This document shows positions 44,525 to 53,807 of a stretch of 58,587 nucleotides of DNA, piece by piece. The position numbers and the translations under genes are program-made. The notes below the pieces were generated by a model. The model was not told where the DNA came from, ran no database searches, and worked only from the letters and a program-made list of their open reading frames with translations. How positions within the stretch are numbered: the first letter of the stretch is position 1; each line of letters starts with the position of its first letter. The stretch is from positions 1 through 58,587 of the IMG/VR virus record IMGVR_UViG_3300024259_000036, one strand, 5' to 3'. The DNA is from a virus.

Positions 44525-45042
44525 TGTCAAATGGTAGTAAAATCGGCTCAAGTTTTGAACGTGATGTTTCCAAGTTTTTAAGTAAATGGATTCAAGGTAC
44601 AGAGAAACCTTACCTTTTTTGGCGAATGCCCGCATCTGGGGGATTAGCGACCATTAGTGAAGAGAATGTTGACCTTTCAGGTGATATAAGATCATTATCT
44701 CCTAAATCTGAATGGTTCACAGAGAAATATAGTGTCGAATGTAAGAATGGATATAAGAAAACATCCTTTTGGCAACACTTTAAAAAAATCAAAGGTTTCA
44801 ATCTGGAACACTTTTGGAGACAATGTGTAGATGATGCAAGTAAAGGTGATAAAGAACCTATGCTCATTTATAGAAAGAAAGGACAAAAAGAATTGGTAGG
44901 ATTTGATCACTATTGGACAGGTTTGAACCTACCAAGTATAAGAATGTTGTTCAGTAAAGAGAAGAAATTACCACCCTTAGTATTCTATAATATGAAGGAT
45001 TTCTTTGAGAGAATAACACCAGAGGATATAATGAATGGCTAA
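44524..45042 (+). CDS. PD-(D/E)XK nuclease-family protein (Holliday-resolvase-like)
   Basis: 172 aa. GSSFERDVSKFLSKW (8-22) is the N-terminal Glu helix, SGD (52-54) and VECKNG (72-77) give the D...ExK site, and FWRMPASGG resembles the R...SGG stretch of archaeal-type resolvases. Probably cuts branched DNA or matures packaging substrate. Confidence 0.75.
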   Translation: MSNGSKIGSSFERDVSKFLSKWIQGTEKPYLFWRMPASGGLATISEENVDLSGDIRSLSPKSEWFTEKYSVECKNGYKKTSFWQHFKKIKGFNLEHFWRQCVDDASKGDKEPMLIYRKKGQKELVGFDHYWTGLNLPSIRMLFSKEKKLPPLVFYNMKDFFERITPEDIMNG

Positions 45043-45433
45043 GATTAATGTTACACCTTCAGAATATGGTGATATAACAGTTGCTTTCCTATTGGATAAG
45101 TTATTACATCCAGATGAAGTGATACCTTATAATGAAGATTTTAATAAATATGCTAAGAAGATGGCTGGTAAAGGTATGAAGCCATTATCTTTGAACTACT
45201 ATTTGCGGATGGATGGTAATCTTAGGATATATTACAAAAGGATTAAGAAAGTATTTGAAGGTGATCAGAATCAATCTGCTATAATCTATATATGGCCTGA
45301 TAAAAAGGAAAAGGAAAAGGCATTAAAAAAGGATAATATATTGAAGAGAGCCATTAAGAAGTTATTAATGAAAGAGGATATAAATGAAGAGGAACGAACA
45401 TTGTTAATGGAGGAATATAAGGATGAAGATTGA
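45035..45433 (+). CDS. Hypothetical protein
   Basis: 132 aa, basic with an acidic helical end; overlaps the nuclease by 8 nt. No family recognised. Confidence 0.62.
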   Translation: MAKINVTPSEYGDITVAFLLDKLLHPDEVIPYNEDFNKYAKKMAGKGMKPLSLNYYLRMDGNLRIYYKRIKKVFEGDQNQSAIIYIWPDKKEKEKALKKDNILKRAIKKLLMKEDINEEERTLLMEEYKDED

Positions 45434-45644
45434 AGAGAAGATGGATGAGTATTTGGATGAAAAGAGTTGGACTGATAATTTATCCAGTAAACAGTTGCAA
45501 TCCCTTTCCGGTCGAGGAGACAAAAAAGGAAAAACAATGTGGACAATAACTAGAATATGGCATGTAGAAGCTGATAAAAAAATAGAAGCTATAAAAATTT
45601 CTAAAAAAATAAAACATGATGAAATTATAATTAGGGAGGAGTAA
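45423..45644 (+). CDS. Small protein with CTS-like N-terminus
   Basis: 73 aa starting MKIEEKMDEYLDEKSW; L-D-E then Lys is a possible (L/I)xE site. Basic C-terminal half. No domain recognised. Confidence 0.6.
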   Translation: MKIEEKMDEYLDEKSWTDNLSSKQLQSLSGRGDKKGKTMWTITRIWHVEADKKIEAIKISKKIKHDEIIIREE

Positions 45645-45645
45645 A

Positions 45646-45966
45646 ATGGGTGAAATAACAGGAGCAGAAAATGTAGATCAGCATCAAGCAGCCGCAGCAG
45701 CAGATGTTGCAGTTACAGGTGAACCAGGTAAAGTTGAAACTGATGTAAAGGGTGTATTTGCAGATGGAGAAAAACAAGGAGCACCAGTGTTTAATGTATC
45801 TCATGGAGAATTCTATTCAAATATGACACATGGTAGAAAACGATTAAGATTAAAGAACGGTACAGCAGGTTCTTCCTATATGCAACAAACTAAATATAAT
45901 CGTCCTTTTTGGATGTCATATAAGGATCCTTCCAATGGTGAAGTATGGACTAGGAAAGTTAAATAA
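45646..45966 (+). CDS. Hypothetical protein, Ala-rich start
   Basis: 106 aa. Ala/Val-rich residues 13-25, then a basic, aromatic C-terminal half (RKRLRLKNGTAGSSYMQ). GGGAGGAG site. Possibly virion-associated; no family recognised. Confidence 0.62.
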   Translation: MGEITGAENVDQHQAAAAADVAVTGEPGKVETDVKGVFADGEKQGAPVFNVSHGEFYSNMTHGRKRLRLKNGTAGSSYMQQTKYNRPFWMSYKDPSNGEVWTRKVK

Positions 45967-45969
45967 ATC

Positions 45970-45998
45970 TTTACAATTTTAGTTAAATAATATATAAT
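45970..45998 (+). promoter_or_regulatory. Promoter, TTTACA-N17-TATAAT
   Basis: 35 nt before the RNase H gene. Confidence 0.85.
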
Positions 45999-46032
45999 AT
46001 GGATATCTAACTATGAAAGGAGATATCTTAAT

Positions 46033-46920
46033 ATGTCAGCAATCCTGTTTGACTTTAACAACCTCGCCTTTAGAACACTATTCGTAAAGGATGTAGGTAT
46101 TACAACTGAACAACCAGATTTTAAAATATGGAAATATATGATGATCAATTCAATCTATGAATCATTATATAAAGTTGATAAACCCTCAGAAGTTATACTA
46201 GCAATAGATGATACTAGAAGTTGGCGTTCCCTATATTTTCCAAGATATAAGGAACGAAGGAAAGTTCAGAGAGATAAACAAACCGATGTAGATTGGAAAC
46301 AACTGTTCGGAGTATTAAGAGAGTATTCCCAAGAATTACAAGAATACTTACCATTCAAAATCTTACAAACCCCAAAAGCAGAAGCGGATGATATAATTGG
46401 CGTCCTATGTCTGGATATTATTAAAGATAAAAAATATATAATATCCAATGATGAGGACTTCCTACAGTTATGCTCCAATGATACTATACTTTATAATCCA
46501 AGAAAGAAGCAATATGTTAAGCATCCTAACCCAGAAATGTTTATTATTGAGAAATCCCTTTTAGGTCAAGCTAAAGATGATATATTTAATGTAATCACAC
46601 CATCCGATTGGGGTAAAACACCCGAAACAGAAGGGAAAAGAAAGCCTGGATATGGACCAGCAGCATTGAAAAAGACAATGGCATATGGCTGGGAGAAATG
46701 GTTAAAGGATAAGGGTTTAGAGGAGAACTTTAAAAGAAATAGAGTATTAATGGATTTCAATTACATACCCAAATCAATAAGGAATAGTATAACGAATGAT
46801 TATAAGTCATATAAGTTACCTGATCCTGAAAACATTTATAAATTCTTTAATGATAATAAGTTTAGAAGTTTCTTGGAGGATTTCACTTTTGTTGAACGAA
46901 AACTAATGGAGTTATATTAG
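46033..46920 (+). CDS. T4-type RNase H / 5'-3' exonuclease (FEN-like)
   Basis: 295 aa. ILFDFNNLAFR, AIDDTRSWR with the basic RYKERRK arch, EADDIIG and ISNDEDFLQLC are the acidic clusters of the T4 RNase H/FEN-1 family; the helix-hairpin region follows near 200-215. Removes RNA primers from lagging-strand fragments, working with clamp and SSB seen elsewhere in the window. Confidence 0.9.
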   Translation: MSAILFDFNNLAFRTLFVKDVGITTEQPDFKIWKYMMINSIYESLYKVDKPSEVILAIDDTRSWRSLYFPRYKERRKVQRDKQTDVDWKQLFGVLREYSQELQEYLPFKILQTPKAEADDIIGVLCLDIIKDKKYIISNDEDFLQLCSNDTILYNPRKKQYVKHPNPEMFIIEKSLLGQAKDDIFNVITPSDWGKTPETEGKRKPGYGPAALKKTMAYGWEKWLKDKGLEENFKRNRVLMDFNYIPKSIRNSITNDYKSYKLPDPENIYKFFNDNKFRSFLEDFTFVERKLMELY

Positions 46921-46922
46921 AT

Positions 46923-47255
46923 ATGATGAAAGATAAGGAAATAAGTAGACAAATAGATATAGGCGCAAGACTTATAGGATCTGACATTGATGATGGTTTA
47001 GGACCATCCCATTTTGATAATGATAAATTTGGTGTATGTAGTGATTGTACACATTTAAGAGCTGCAATAACAAAATATAATAAGACTATAGCACAATGTT
47101 ATGAATTTGAAATATTATTAAATGGTGTGGATCCTATGGTTAAATGTACTAAATATGATAAAAAGGGATCAATGAAACTTTGGGAAATGAAAGATATTGC
47201 TATTATAATTGAACCTTGGAGAAAACAAGCAGGATTTATTACAGAGGATATTTAA
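46923..47255 (+). CDS. Hypothetical Cys-containing protein
   Basis: 110 aa. CSDCTHLRAAITKYNKTIAQCYEF has a zinc-ligand-like spacing (Cys 39, 42, 59 and 75). No family recognised. Confidence 0.62.
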   Translation: MMKDKEISRQIDIGARLIGSDIDDGLGPSHFDNDKFGVCSDCTHLRAAITKYNKTIAQCYEFEILLNGVDPMVKCTKYDKKGSMKLWEMKDIAIIIEPWRKQAGFITEDI

Positions 47256-47653
47256 TGGAAACAACAGTAGTTAATATAAAAGATGGCGGAAAATATGATG
47301 AATATATTGGTAGAGCTTCTCAATGGGGTAATCCATTTAAGATAGGCAGGGATGGTAATAGAGAACAAGTCATTGAAATGTATGAGAAATGGATTGTAGA
47401 TCAAGATTATCTCATGGAAGATATACCAGAATTGAAGGGTAAAATTTTAGGATGTCATTGTAAACCTCATGCTTGTCATGGTGATGTATTAGTAAGGTTA
47501 GCAGATGGCATTGAGGAGGAAGTGGATGAAACACCAGATGTATGGAAGGATAAGGGTGATTGGTATATAAAAACAATGGAAGGAATATCTATATGTACCA
47601 ATACAGAGGAATCAGCTAAAATGCTATTAAGACTATTGAAAAAGGAGAATTAA
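47255..47653 (+). CDS. DUF4326 protein
   Basis: 132 aa from the ATG at 47255. YIGRASQWGNPFKIG (20-34), REQVIEMYEKW and GCHCKPHACHGDVL (69-82) are the DUF4326 signature; Cys/His there may bind metal. Enzymatic role unknown. C-terminal extension beyond about 95. Confidence 0.85.
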   Translation: METTVVNIKDGGKYDEYIGRASQWGNPFKIGRDGNREQVIEMYEKWIVDQDYLMEDIPELKGKILGCHCKPHACHGDVLVRLADGIEEEVDETPDVWKDKGDWYIKTMEGISICTNTEESAKMLLRLLKKEN

Positions 47654-47654
47654 A

Positions 47655-47888
47655 ATGGGACCTCGTTACATCATTGTAGATAAAGCGGAAAGAGATGAAT
47701 TTGAAATGAAATGGCAACTACCTTATGGTTATAATGGTTGTAGAATATTCAATGATGAAGTGAAAGCGATTGAATTTTATAAGGATAATATTCAAAAGTA
47801 TCATATTTATGATAGATATATACTTGAGAAATATGATAATGGTACCAAACAAACAATTAGTGAGGATATCACTTATGAACGAACATAA
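47655..47888 (+). CDS. Hypothetical protein
   Basis: 77 aa, acidic and Tyr-rich. AAAGGAG site. No family recognised. Confidence 0.6.
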   Translation: MGPRYIIVDKAERDEFEMKWQLPYGYNGCRIFNDEVKAIEFYKDNIQKYHIYDRYILEKYDNGTKQTISEDITYERT

Positions 47889-48132
47889 AGAGTATTTCAG
47901 ATGTGATTATTGTAAAGGTACTGCATTTTCAAAGGTATATGCCTTCAATGTTTCCTTTCGTGAGGTTAATTTTACTGAGAATTTAATATATAATGAAAAT
48001 GATATTGTGAAGTATGAATGTAAACAGTGTGGAGTATTAGTTACTGGTGAGACTATTAGAAATACTCTTAAAGAAGTTGTTAGAAAATATAAAGAAGATT
48101 ACTGGGAAAATGAATTAAGTGAGGATAAATAG
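47875..48132 (+). CDS. Zinc-ribbon protein
   Basis: 85 aa from the ATG at 47875, overlapping the previous gene by 14 nt. CDYCKG (9-14) and CKQCG (49-53). Unknown role. Confidence 0.65.
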   Translation: MNEHKEYFRCDYCKGTAFSKVYAFNVSFREVNFTENLIYNENDIVKYECKQCGVLVTGETIRNTLKEVVRKYKEDYWENELSEDK

Positions 48133-48134
48133 TT

Positions 48135-48296
48135 ATGTTTTTGGCATGGTTAATATTGGGATTTATTTTAGGATTCATGGTTGCGACTATTGCCATATCA
48201 TGGATTGCTATGGAAAAAGAATTGAAATATACTAATGAGAACACGAAATTAAAGGAATATGTTAAGAAAATGGAAGAAGAAATGTCAGGAGTATAA
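48135..48296 (+). CDS. Small membrane protein with coiled-coil tail
   Basis: 53 aa. Transmembrane helix 3-23 (Gly- and Ile-rich), then a charged coiled coil. TAATG overlap with the next gene. Confidence 0.65.
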   Translation: MFLAWLILGFILGFMVATIAISWIAMEKELKYTNENTKLKEYVKKMEEEMSGV

Positions 48297-48553
48297 TGAT
48301 ATATTTTCCAAAATTAAATACATATAGAAATGTAATATATGATATTCAAGATGGTATATATAGTGATATTCCTTTATGTTGTATATTATGGTACATAACA
48401 ATATGGCCATTATTTCTATTATTCAACTGGAATATGTTATATGTAAGACATTCATTGTATTTTAACTTTATACCTTGTCCTATTTGTTTAATAAGATATA
48501 GAAATGTCGGTAAATCATGTAATGCAAAACCTATAGAGGAAAGGGAAGAATAA
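48296..48553 (+). CDS. Membrane-associated hypothetical protein
   Basis: 85 aa. Hydrophobic segment about 26-45, then FNFIPCPICLIRYRN with a CxxC. Start overlaps the previous stop; end overlaps the thymidylate synthase start. Confidence 0.6.
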   Translation: MIYFPKLNTYRNVIYDIQDGIYSDIPLCCILWYITIWPLFLLFNWNMLYVRHSLYFNFIPCPICLIRYRNVGKSCNAKPIEEREE

Positions 48554-49308
48554 TGAAATCTGTATTTGTTGAAGAAAAAACCATTGATAGTATGTGGTTC
48601 AAATTACTATCAGAAGTATATGATAAGGGTAGAGTAAATCATATTGATAATGGATCCTTCGCAGGTTCAAATAGACTTGAGTTTGATTTTGTTAGTGGTA
48701 CTATTCATTACCCAACAGTAAGACCATTGGCACCTATTGTTGATGCCAATCAACCATCTATAACAACTGATGAGGATATAGAAAAATATTTTGTAACTTA
48801 TTTGATGGATGGCTCATTAGAGGACAACGAGGAATATAAGTATGCGACTTTTATTAATGGTGGATATTATAAGATATTTTTAAGTGAAATGTTTGGTGGT
48901 AGAAATGAGATTACTGTGAAGGTTCCAAACCAAATTCAGTGGTGTATTGATCACTATAAAAAGAAAGGATTTGGTAATAATCATTGCGTAATTCAAATTG
49001 GTTATCCAGAATCAAATTTGGTATATGATAAACCCTATGAAACTGAAACTGAAAGGGGTACCTCACCTTGTTTAAGGTTGATTGATACGAAAATATTTGA
49101 CAATACTTTACATTTTCATATAATATTCAGGAGTTGGGATCTTTTTGGAGGATTTCCGGTCAATATGGGAGGATTTGTAATGTTAATGGAGTATATGGCT
49201 AATGAATTAGGTGTTGAAGTTGGTACACTTTCATTCAGTTGCTTGAAACTTCATTGTTACGATTTTCAACTAGAAGCTGTTGCTTCACGGTTAGGTAAAA
49301 TAGAATGA
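48553..49308 (+). CDS. Thymidylate synthase family protein
   Basis: 251 aa. Catalytic Cys in TSPCLRL (165-171), then FRSWDLFGGFPVNMGG (193-208) with the Asn that selects dUMP over dCMP, and FSCLKLHCYDFQ. Makes dTMP or a 5-modified dUMP. Resembles the shorter archaeal-type enzymes, not T4 Td. Next to RNR and primase genes. Confidence 0.85.
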   Translation: MKSVFVEEKTIDSMWFKLLSEVYDKGRVNHIDNGSFAGSNRLEFDFVSGTIHYPTVRPLAPIVDANQPSITTDEDIEKYFVTYLMDGSLEDNEEYKYATFINGGYYKIFLSEMFGGRNEITVKVPNQIQWCIDHYKKKGFGNNHCVIQIGYPESNLVYDKPYETETERGTSPCLRLIDTKIFDNTLHFHIIFRSWDLFGGFPVNMGGFVMLMEYMANELGVEVGTLSFSCLKLHCYDFQLEAVASRLGKIE

Positions 49309-50219
49309 AACTCTGTTGGGATAATATAGAAAATATAAGACTTACTAAGAACAGTAATTTTCGTGATATAGTAAAAGAAAAAACATATTATTTGAAAGTA
49401 TGTAAGAAATGTGAAGAAGAATATTTTGGTTATAACAATAGTATGTCATGTTCCGCAAGTTGCTCAAGTAGAAGAAAACATACAAAAGAAGCAAAGAAAA
49501 AAATGAGTGAAATAAAAAAAGGTAAAAAGGCTTCTGATGAAACTAAATTAAAAATGAGTAAATCTCGTAGAGGTGAGAAAAATGGTTTCTTTGGTAAAAT
49601 ACATTCAAAGGAAACAAGAAAAAAATTGAGTAAGAAATTGAGCAATGAAAATTCTACTAATTGGAAAGGAGGGGTTACTAAAAAGAATATACCATTATAT
49701 GATACTTATGCTCCCCAACTTGAATGGACAGAGAAGATAAGACGAAACAAGGAAGACCAAAATGTACTAGAGGTGAAATGTTTTAAGTGTGGTAAGTGGT
49801 ATATACCTAAAAGGTCAAATGTAAAACATAGAATAAATTCATTAAATGGCAAAGAAGGACATCATAGATTTTATTGTTCTGATAATTGTAAGAACTCATG
49901 TTCAATATTTCACAAATCAGCAGATATATTAATGAAGGAGGATGCAATACGAGCTGGTAGACTGAAATGGTTAGAACTTAATAGAGAAGTTCAACCTGAA
50001 TTACGAAAAATGGTGCTGGAAAGAGATAAATATCAATGTGTTAAATGTGGTAGTATTGACAATTTACATTGTCACCACATATTACCAGTGTCAATTGAAC
50101 CACTATTGAGTACTGATATAGATAATTGTATGACTTTGTGTATTGATTGCCATAAGGAAGCACACCAAAAGGATGGATGCAGGTATGAACAATTAAAAAT
50201 GGAGTTATGTATAAAATAA
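49305..50219 (+). CDS. HNH homing endonuclease with NUMOD3 repeats
   Basis: 304 aa. Zinc finger CKKC...CSASC, NUMOD3-type KEAKKKMSEIKKGKK and SKETRKKLSKKLS, a second Cys cluster, and the HNH core CVKCGSIDNLHCHHILPVS...CIDCHKEAH. Paralog of 53808-54605; they share the NIPLYDTYAPQ-type middle. Starts inside the thymidylate synthase stop. Confidence 0.9.
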   Translation: MKLCWDNIENIRLTKNSNFRDIVKEKTYYLKVCKKCEEEYFGYNNSMSCSASCSSRRKHTKEAKKKMSEIKKGKKASDETKLKMSKSRRGEKNGFFGKIHSKETRKKLSKKLSNENSTNWKGGVTKKNIPLYDTYAPQLEWTEKIRRNKEDQNVLEVKCFKCGKWYIPKRSNVKHRINSLNGKEGHHRFYCSDNCKNSCSIFHKSADILMKEDAIRAGRLKWLELNREVQPELRKMVLERDKYQCVKCGSIDNLHCHHILPVSIEPLLSTDIDNCMTLCIDCHKEAHQKDGCRYEQLKMELCIK

Positions 50220-50235
50220 CAGGAGGATTTTGAGG

Positions 50236-50460
50236 ATGACATTTAGAACTGAACTGGAGAATTTGATTAACGAGCATTGTATGGAGAATGGTTCAAATAC
50301 CCCTGATTATGTTTTAGCACAATTTATAGATAATATGTTAATGGCATTTGATATAGCAGTTAATAGTAGAGAAACCCATTTTGGAAGAGATAAAGTAAAG
50401 GATAAGTATGAGGTTCCTATTGACAAAGTATTTGATTTTTCAAACGATATAGAAGTTTAA
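50236..50460 (+). CDS. Conserved small phage protein
   Basis: 74 aa from the ATG at 50236 (AGGAGG nine bases upstream). NGSNTPDYVLAQFIDNMLMAFD and SRETHFGRD match a recurrent small phage family of unknown function, often near replication genes. Confidence 0.7.
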   Translation: MTFRTELENLINEHCMENGSNTPDYVLAQFIDNMLMAFDIAVNSRETHFGRDKVKDKYEVPIDKVFDFSNDIEV

Positions 50461-50461
50461 A

Positions 50462-50490
50462 TTGACAATTATAACCAATTAGTGTATAAT
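50462..50490 (+). promoter_or_regulatory. Promoter, TTGACA-N17-TATAAT
   Basis: Full sigma-70 consensus, the strongest by sequence in the window; drives 50504 and the RNR gene. Confidence 0.9.
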
Positions 50491-50503
50491 AAGGATGATT
50501 AAA

Positions 50504-50827
50504 ATGAAGGAAAAGATATGTAAATGGAAAGCTGAATGTACATGGGGTGATGGGCCTGATGTTTTATTGGTTCATGAGAAATATCCAGAATATCCAGAAC
50601 ATAATTCATATTATGACTTAAACATTAGGGAAGCCAAGATATTAGCCTGTGAACTAATGAATGCTGCCCATTATGCAGAAGAAATGAATAGATCAGTAAT
50701 AGATTATTTTAGTGAAGAAATAATAGATAAAGAAACTGTTGATATAATTAAAAAATTTCAAAATCAAGAAGATTTGGATCCTGAATATTCAGCAATTGTT
50801 GATAAACATTTTTGGGATTTAATTTAA
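50504..50827 (+). CDS. Hypothetical protein
   Basis: 107 aa from the ATG at 50504 (AAGGATG site; an in-frame ATG at 50495 is also possible). CKWKAECTWGDGPDVLL start, helical C-terminus. Leads the RNR operon. No family recognised. Confidence 0.62.
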   Translation: MKEKICKWKAECTWGDGPDVLLVHEKYPEYPEHNSYYDLNIREAKILACELMNAAHYAEEMNRSVIDYFSEEIIDKETVDIIKKFQNQEDLDPEYSAIVDKHFWDLI

Positions 50828-50846
50828 TAAGGAGGATTAATAATAA

Positions 50847-53051
50847 GTGAGTGAAATAGAATTGAGTGATAATGCAAAAAGAATATTTGAGAATTTATAT
50901 TCCTTTCAAGATGAATCAATAGATGAAACATTTAAAAGAGTTGCAAAGGAATTCGCCACTAATACACAAGAAGAGGAGATAGCATACAACCTCTTAAAAA
51001 ATAATATATGGCGTCCAAATACTCCTGTATTTCTTAATGCTAATACAAAACATAAAGTCTTTTCAGCATGTTATGTAGTGTCCCTAGAAGATAGCATGGA
51101 AAGCATATATGAAGTAGCAAATGTGGCAAGAAAAATATTCCAGTTTGGAAGTGGTATAGGTATACCTATAGGAAACCTTAGAGAATCTAATGCTTATATC
51201 TATGAAGGTGATAAATCAAAAGCACCAGAAGGGAAATCCTCCGGTCCAATTACCTTTATGAAACTATACGATGCAGTGGGTGAAACAACCAAATCAGGTG
51301 GAAGAGTTAGACGAGCAGCAATCCTCTGTGCCCTTCCCATTTGGCATCCTGATATAATGGAATTTATCAATTGTAAAGAGGAAGATGGTAGACTATCTAA
51401 TATGAATATATCCGTTTCCATTACTGATAAGTTTATGGAAGCATTGAATGATGATATATCATTTGATCTATTCTCCCCTTCAGATGGAAAGAAAGTAGGG
51501 GATATAGAAGCATATGAACTATGGGATAGACTAGCTTATATGAATTGGAAGTCAGCGGACCCAGGTATCTTATTCATTGATACCATTAATAAGTTTAACC
51601 CTTTAAAGAAGAAATTCCTTATTGAATCCCCTAACCCGTGCGGTGAGCAACCCTTAATCCCTTTCTCCTGTTGTAATCTATCTGCTTTAAACATTCAGAA
51701 GTTTATTAAAGATGGGGAGATGGATTGGGAAGGATTAAGAAAGGAATCTGAAACAATAACAATCTTGATGGATAACATAATAGATATAATGGATTATCCT
51801 GATGAAAAATTTGAAAAAAATAGTAAAGATTATAGACAGATAGGTGTTGGTATAATGGGCCTATCAGATGCTATGTTTGAATTGGATATTAAGTATGATA
51901 GTCCAAGAGGTAAAGAATTTGCTGGTAAAGTAATGGAGTATGTTACATTAGGTTCATTATATCAAAGTTCTTTATTGGCAAAAGAAAAAGGAGCATTCCA
52001 TGACTATGAAACCTTTAGAGAGGATATGCAAGAAGTTGTAGAATCCTTAATAGATGATAGTGATGTCATTGATCACATTAAAGAATATGGATTAAGAAAC
52101 TCCCAACATACTACTTGCCAACCTACAGGTACAACTGCCATATCATGTGATACTTCATATGGTATAGAGCCTTGTTTTGGTTTGGTATTTCAAAAGAACT
52201 TGATTGATGGTTCTACCATGTATTTTGTTAATAAGATTTTTGAGGAGAGATTTCAGAATGAACCATGGTATACTGATGATTTACTTGATAAAATCTTCAA
52301 TAATGGTGGCTCCCTTAAAAGTATTAGAGGTATACCTAAAGAGGTTAGAGAAGTATTTGTTACTGCACATGATATAAAACCTAAAGATAGAATAGATGTT
52401 CAATCATCATTACAAAAACATTGTAGTACAGCAATCAGTAGTACCATTAACTTACCTGAACAAACCACTAAAGAGGAAATTTCAGAGTTATACAAATATG
52501 CTTATGAAAAGGGTTTGAAGGGTATAACAGTTTATAGGGATGGAAGTAAGAAAAATCAACCTGTAACCTTTTCACCTAAAAAGGATCCAACTGAATTCAT
52601 AAGACCATCAAAGTTATCTGCTGATGTATTTAAGATTGGTACAGGTAATGGAACCTTATATACAACAGTTAGTTCATCTAATGGTAAGCCAATGGAATTA
52701 TTCCTTCAAATTGGTAAGTCTGGACAAGTGATGAACACTTTATCGGAGGCTGTGGGTAGATTAACCTCTGTTGCATTACAAGGTGGTGTACCTGTAAAAT
52801 CTATAGTAAAGACATTGATAGGTATTAATAGTGATAAACCTGTATGGAATAGAATAGATGAAAATGATTTAAAACCCACACAGATATTGAGTATTCCTGA
52901 TGGGTTGGCACAATTATTGGATAGGTATTATAGTGATAATGCTTTTAATGGTAAAAGTTCAGAAGCGGAGAAATGTCCTGAATGTGGTATGTCCATTATG
53001 ATGATAGAGGGGTGTAGCACTTGCACATGCGGGTATAGTAAATGTGGGTAA
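50847..53051 (+). CDS. nrdJ: Adenosylcobalamin-dependent (class II) ribonucleotide reductase
   Basis: 734 aa, GTG start after GGAGGA. RWRPNTPVFLNA-type N-terminus, Cys75, NPCGEQ at 263-268 (active-site Cys and Glu), and a C-terminal TSCPD-like domain ending in a four-Cys zinc ribbon CPECGM...CTCGYSKCG. Converts ribonucleotides to deoxyribonucleotides with B12, independent of oxygen. No class I or III subunit is seen here. Confidence 0.95.
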   Translation: MSEIELSDNAKRIFENLYSFQDESIDETFKRVAKEFATNTQEEEIAYNLLKNNIWRPNTPVFLNANTKHKVFSACYVVSLEDSMESIYEVANVARKIFQFGSGIGIPIGNLRESNAYIYEGDKSKAPEGKSSGPITFMKLYDAVGETTKSGGRVRRAAILCALPIWHPDIMEFINCKEEDGRLSNMNISVSITDKFMEALNDDISFDLFSPSDGKKVGDIEAYELWDRLAYMNWKSADPGILFIDTINKFNPLKKKFLIESPNPCGEQPLIPFSCCNLSALNIQKFIKDGEMDWEGLRKESETITILMDNIIDIMDYPDEKFEKNSKDYRQIGVGIMGLSDAMFELDIKYDSPRGKEFAGKVMEYVTLGSLYQSSLLAKEKGAFHDYETFREDMQEVVESLIDDSDVIDHIKEYGLRNSQHTTCQPTGTTAISCDTSYGIEPCFGLVFQKNLIDGSTMYFVNKIFEERFQNEPWYTDDLLDKIFNNGGSLKSIRGIPKEVREVFVTAHDIKPKDRIDVQSSLQKHCSTAISSTINLPEQTTKEEISELYKYAYEKGLKGITVYRDGSKKNQPVTFSPKKDPTEFIRPSKLSADVFKIGTGNGTLYTTVSSSNGKPMELFLQIGKSGQVMNTLSEAVGRLTSVALQGGVPVKSIVKTLIGINSDKPVWNRIDENDLKPTQILSIPDGLAQLLDRYYSDNAFNGKSSEAEKCPECGMSIMMIEGCSTCTCGYSKCG

Positions 53052-53236
53052 TGATTGATGATAATTGTGAATTAGAAATTGTGAAGATAATAAATGTAAG
53101 TGGTGATACCTTAACTGATACAAGTAATAATAAATATAATATAGAAAAGGCTAAATATATATGGAAAAAAGGTGTACCTATGGATAATCCTGAGTATATC
53201 CAAAGACATTTATTGGAGGAAGAAAATGGGAATTAG
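53051..53236 (+). CDS. Small acidic hypothetical protein
   Basis: 61 aa from the ATG at 53051, overlapping the RNR stop by 1 nt. Acidic, beta-rich first half. No family recognised. Confidence 0.58.
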   Translation: MIDDNCELEIVKIINVSGDTLTDTSNNKYNIEKAKYIWKKGVPMDNPEYIQRHLLEEENGN

Positions 53237-53561
53237 AAATTTTATTAAGGAAAGTGAACAACAAAATTATAATATCAAGCAACTAACTGAACAAAAAACT
53301 GGTGCGGAAATAGCAAGAGAACTTGGTATTACAAGACAAGCAGTATCAGGCGCATTAAAACGAGCAATGAAAAAAGTTTATAAGGAAACCAGAGCATTAG
53401 ATAAAACTTGGGGTCCTTTTGAAACTGCCACTGTTATGAGTATGATTTTTAATGTGGGTGATGATGATATGAGTAAATTCGTTAGATTGTTTCCACCTGA
53501 TATTAGAAAGGAAATTGAAGAAGATGGAAAAAAACTTATGGTTGGAAGACTTGGAAAATAA
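53226..53561 (+). CDS. Helix-turn-helix protein with CTS-like N-terminus
   Basis: 111 aa from the ATG at 53226. Starts MGIRNFIKESEQQ (I-K-E then Ser, a possible (L/I)xE site). TGAEIARELGITRQAVSGAL (23-42) is a sigma-region-4-like HTH. A DNA-binding regulator, possibly delivered with the virion; the latter is inference. Confidence 0.68.
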   Translation: MGIRNFIKESEQQNYNIKQLTEQKTGAEIARELGITRQAVSGALKRAMKKVYKETRALDKTWGPFETATVMSMIFNVGDDDMSKFVRLFPPDIRKEIEEDGKKLMVGRLGK

Positions 53562-53718
53562 CACTCCTTTATGTATTGATTGTTTCCAATGTAAAATAAA
53601 GAATAACAAAGTATTCTGCAAATATAAATATTTTACTGACATGAATTATAGAGATGTTTCATTATTCACCCCGTTTGATTTTGACTGCTGGAGAGGGTCT
53701 TTTTATGATGATGAATAA
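53524..53718 (+). CDS. Small Cys-containing protein
   Basis: 64 aa from the ATG at 53524, within the end of the previous gene. CIDCFQC...FCKYK and DCW suggest a metal site. Unknown role. Confidence 0.58.
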   Translation: MEKNLWLEDLENNTPLCIDCFQCKIKNNKVFCKYKYFTDMNYRDVSLFTPFDFDCWRGSFYDDE

Positions 53719-53722
53719 AAAA

Positions 53723-53800
53723 TAGGAGGACAGGGTTTGGCCACCTTGGTTAGTGCCGATACACTAACCTTACTCCTAACAAATAAACCTTATCGGAGGT
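53723..53800 (+). promoter_or_regulatory. Structured leader of the HNH gene
   Basis: TAGGAG pairs with CTCCTA and encloses the perfect hairpin GGTTAGTG-ccgata-CACTAACC. The ribosome site CGGAGG follows. Possible translational control of the mobile gene. Confidence 0.55.
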
Positions 53801-53807
53801 AAAAGTT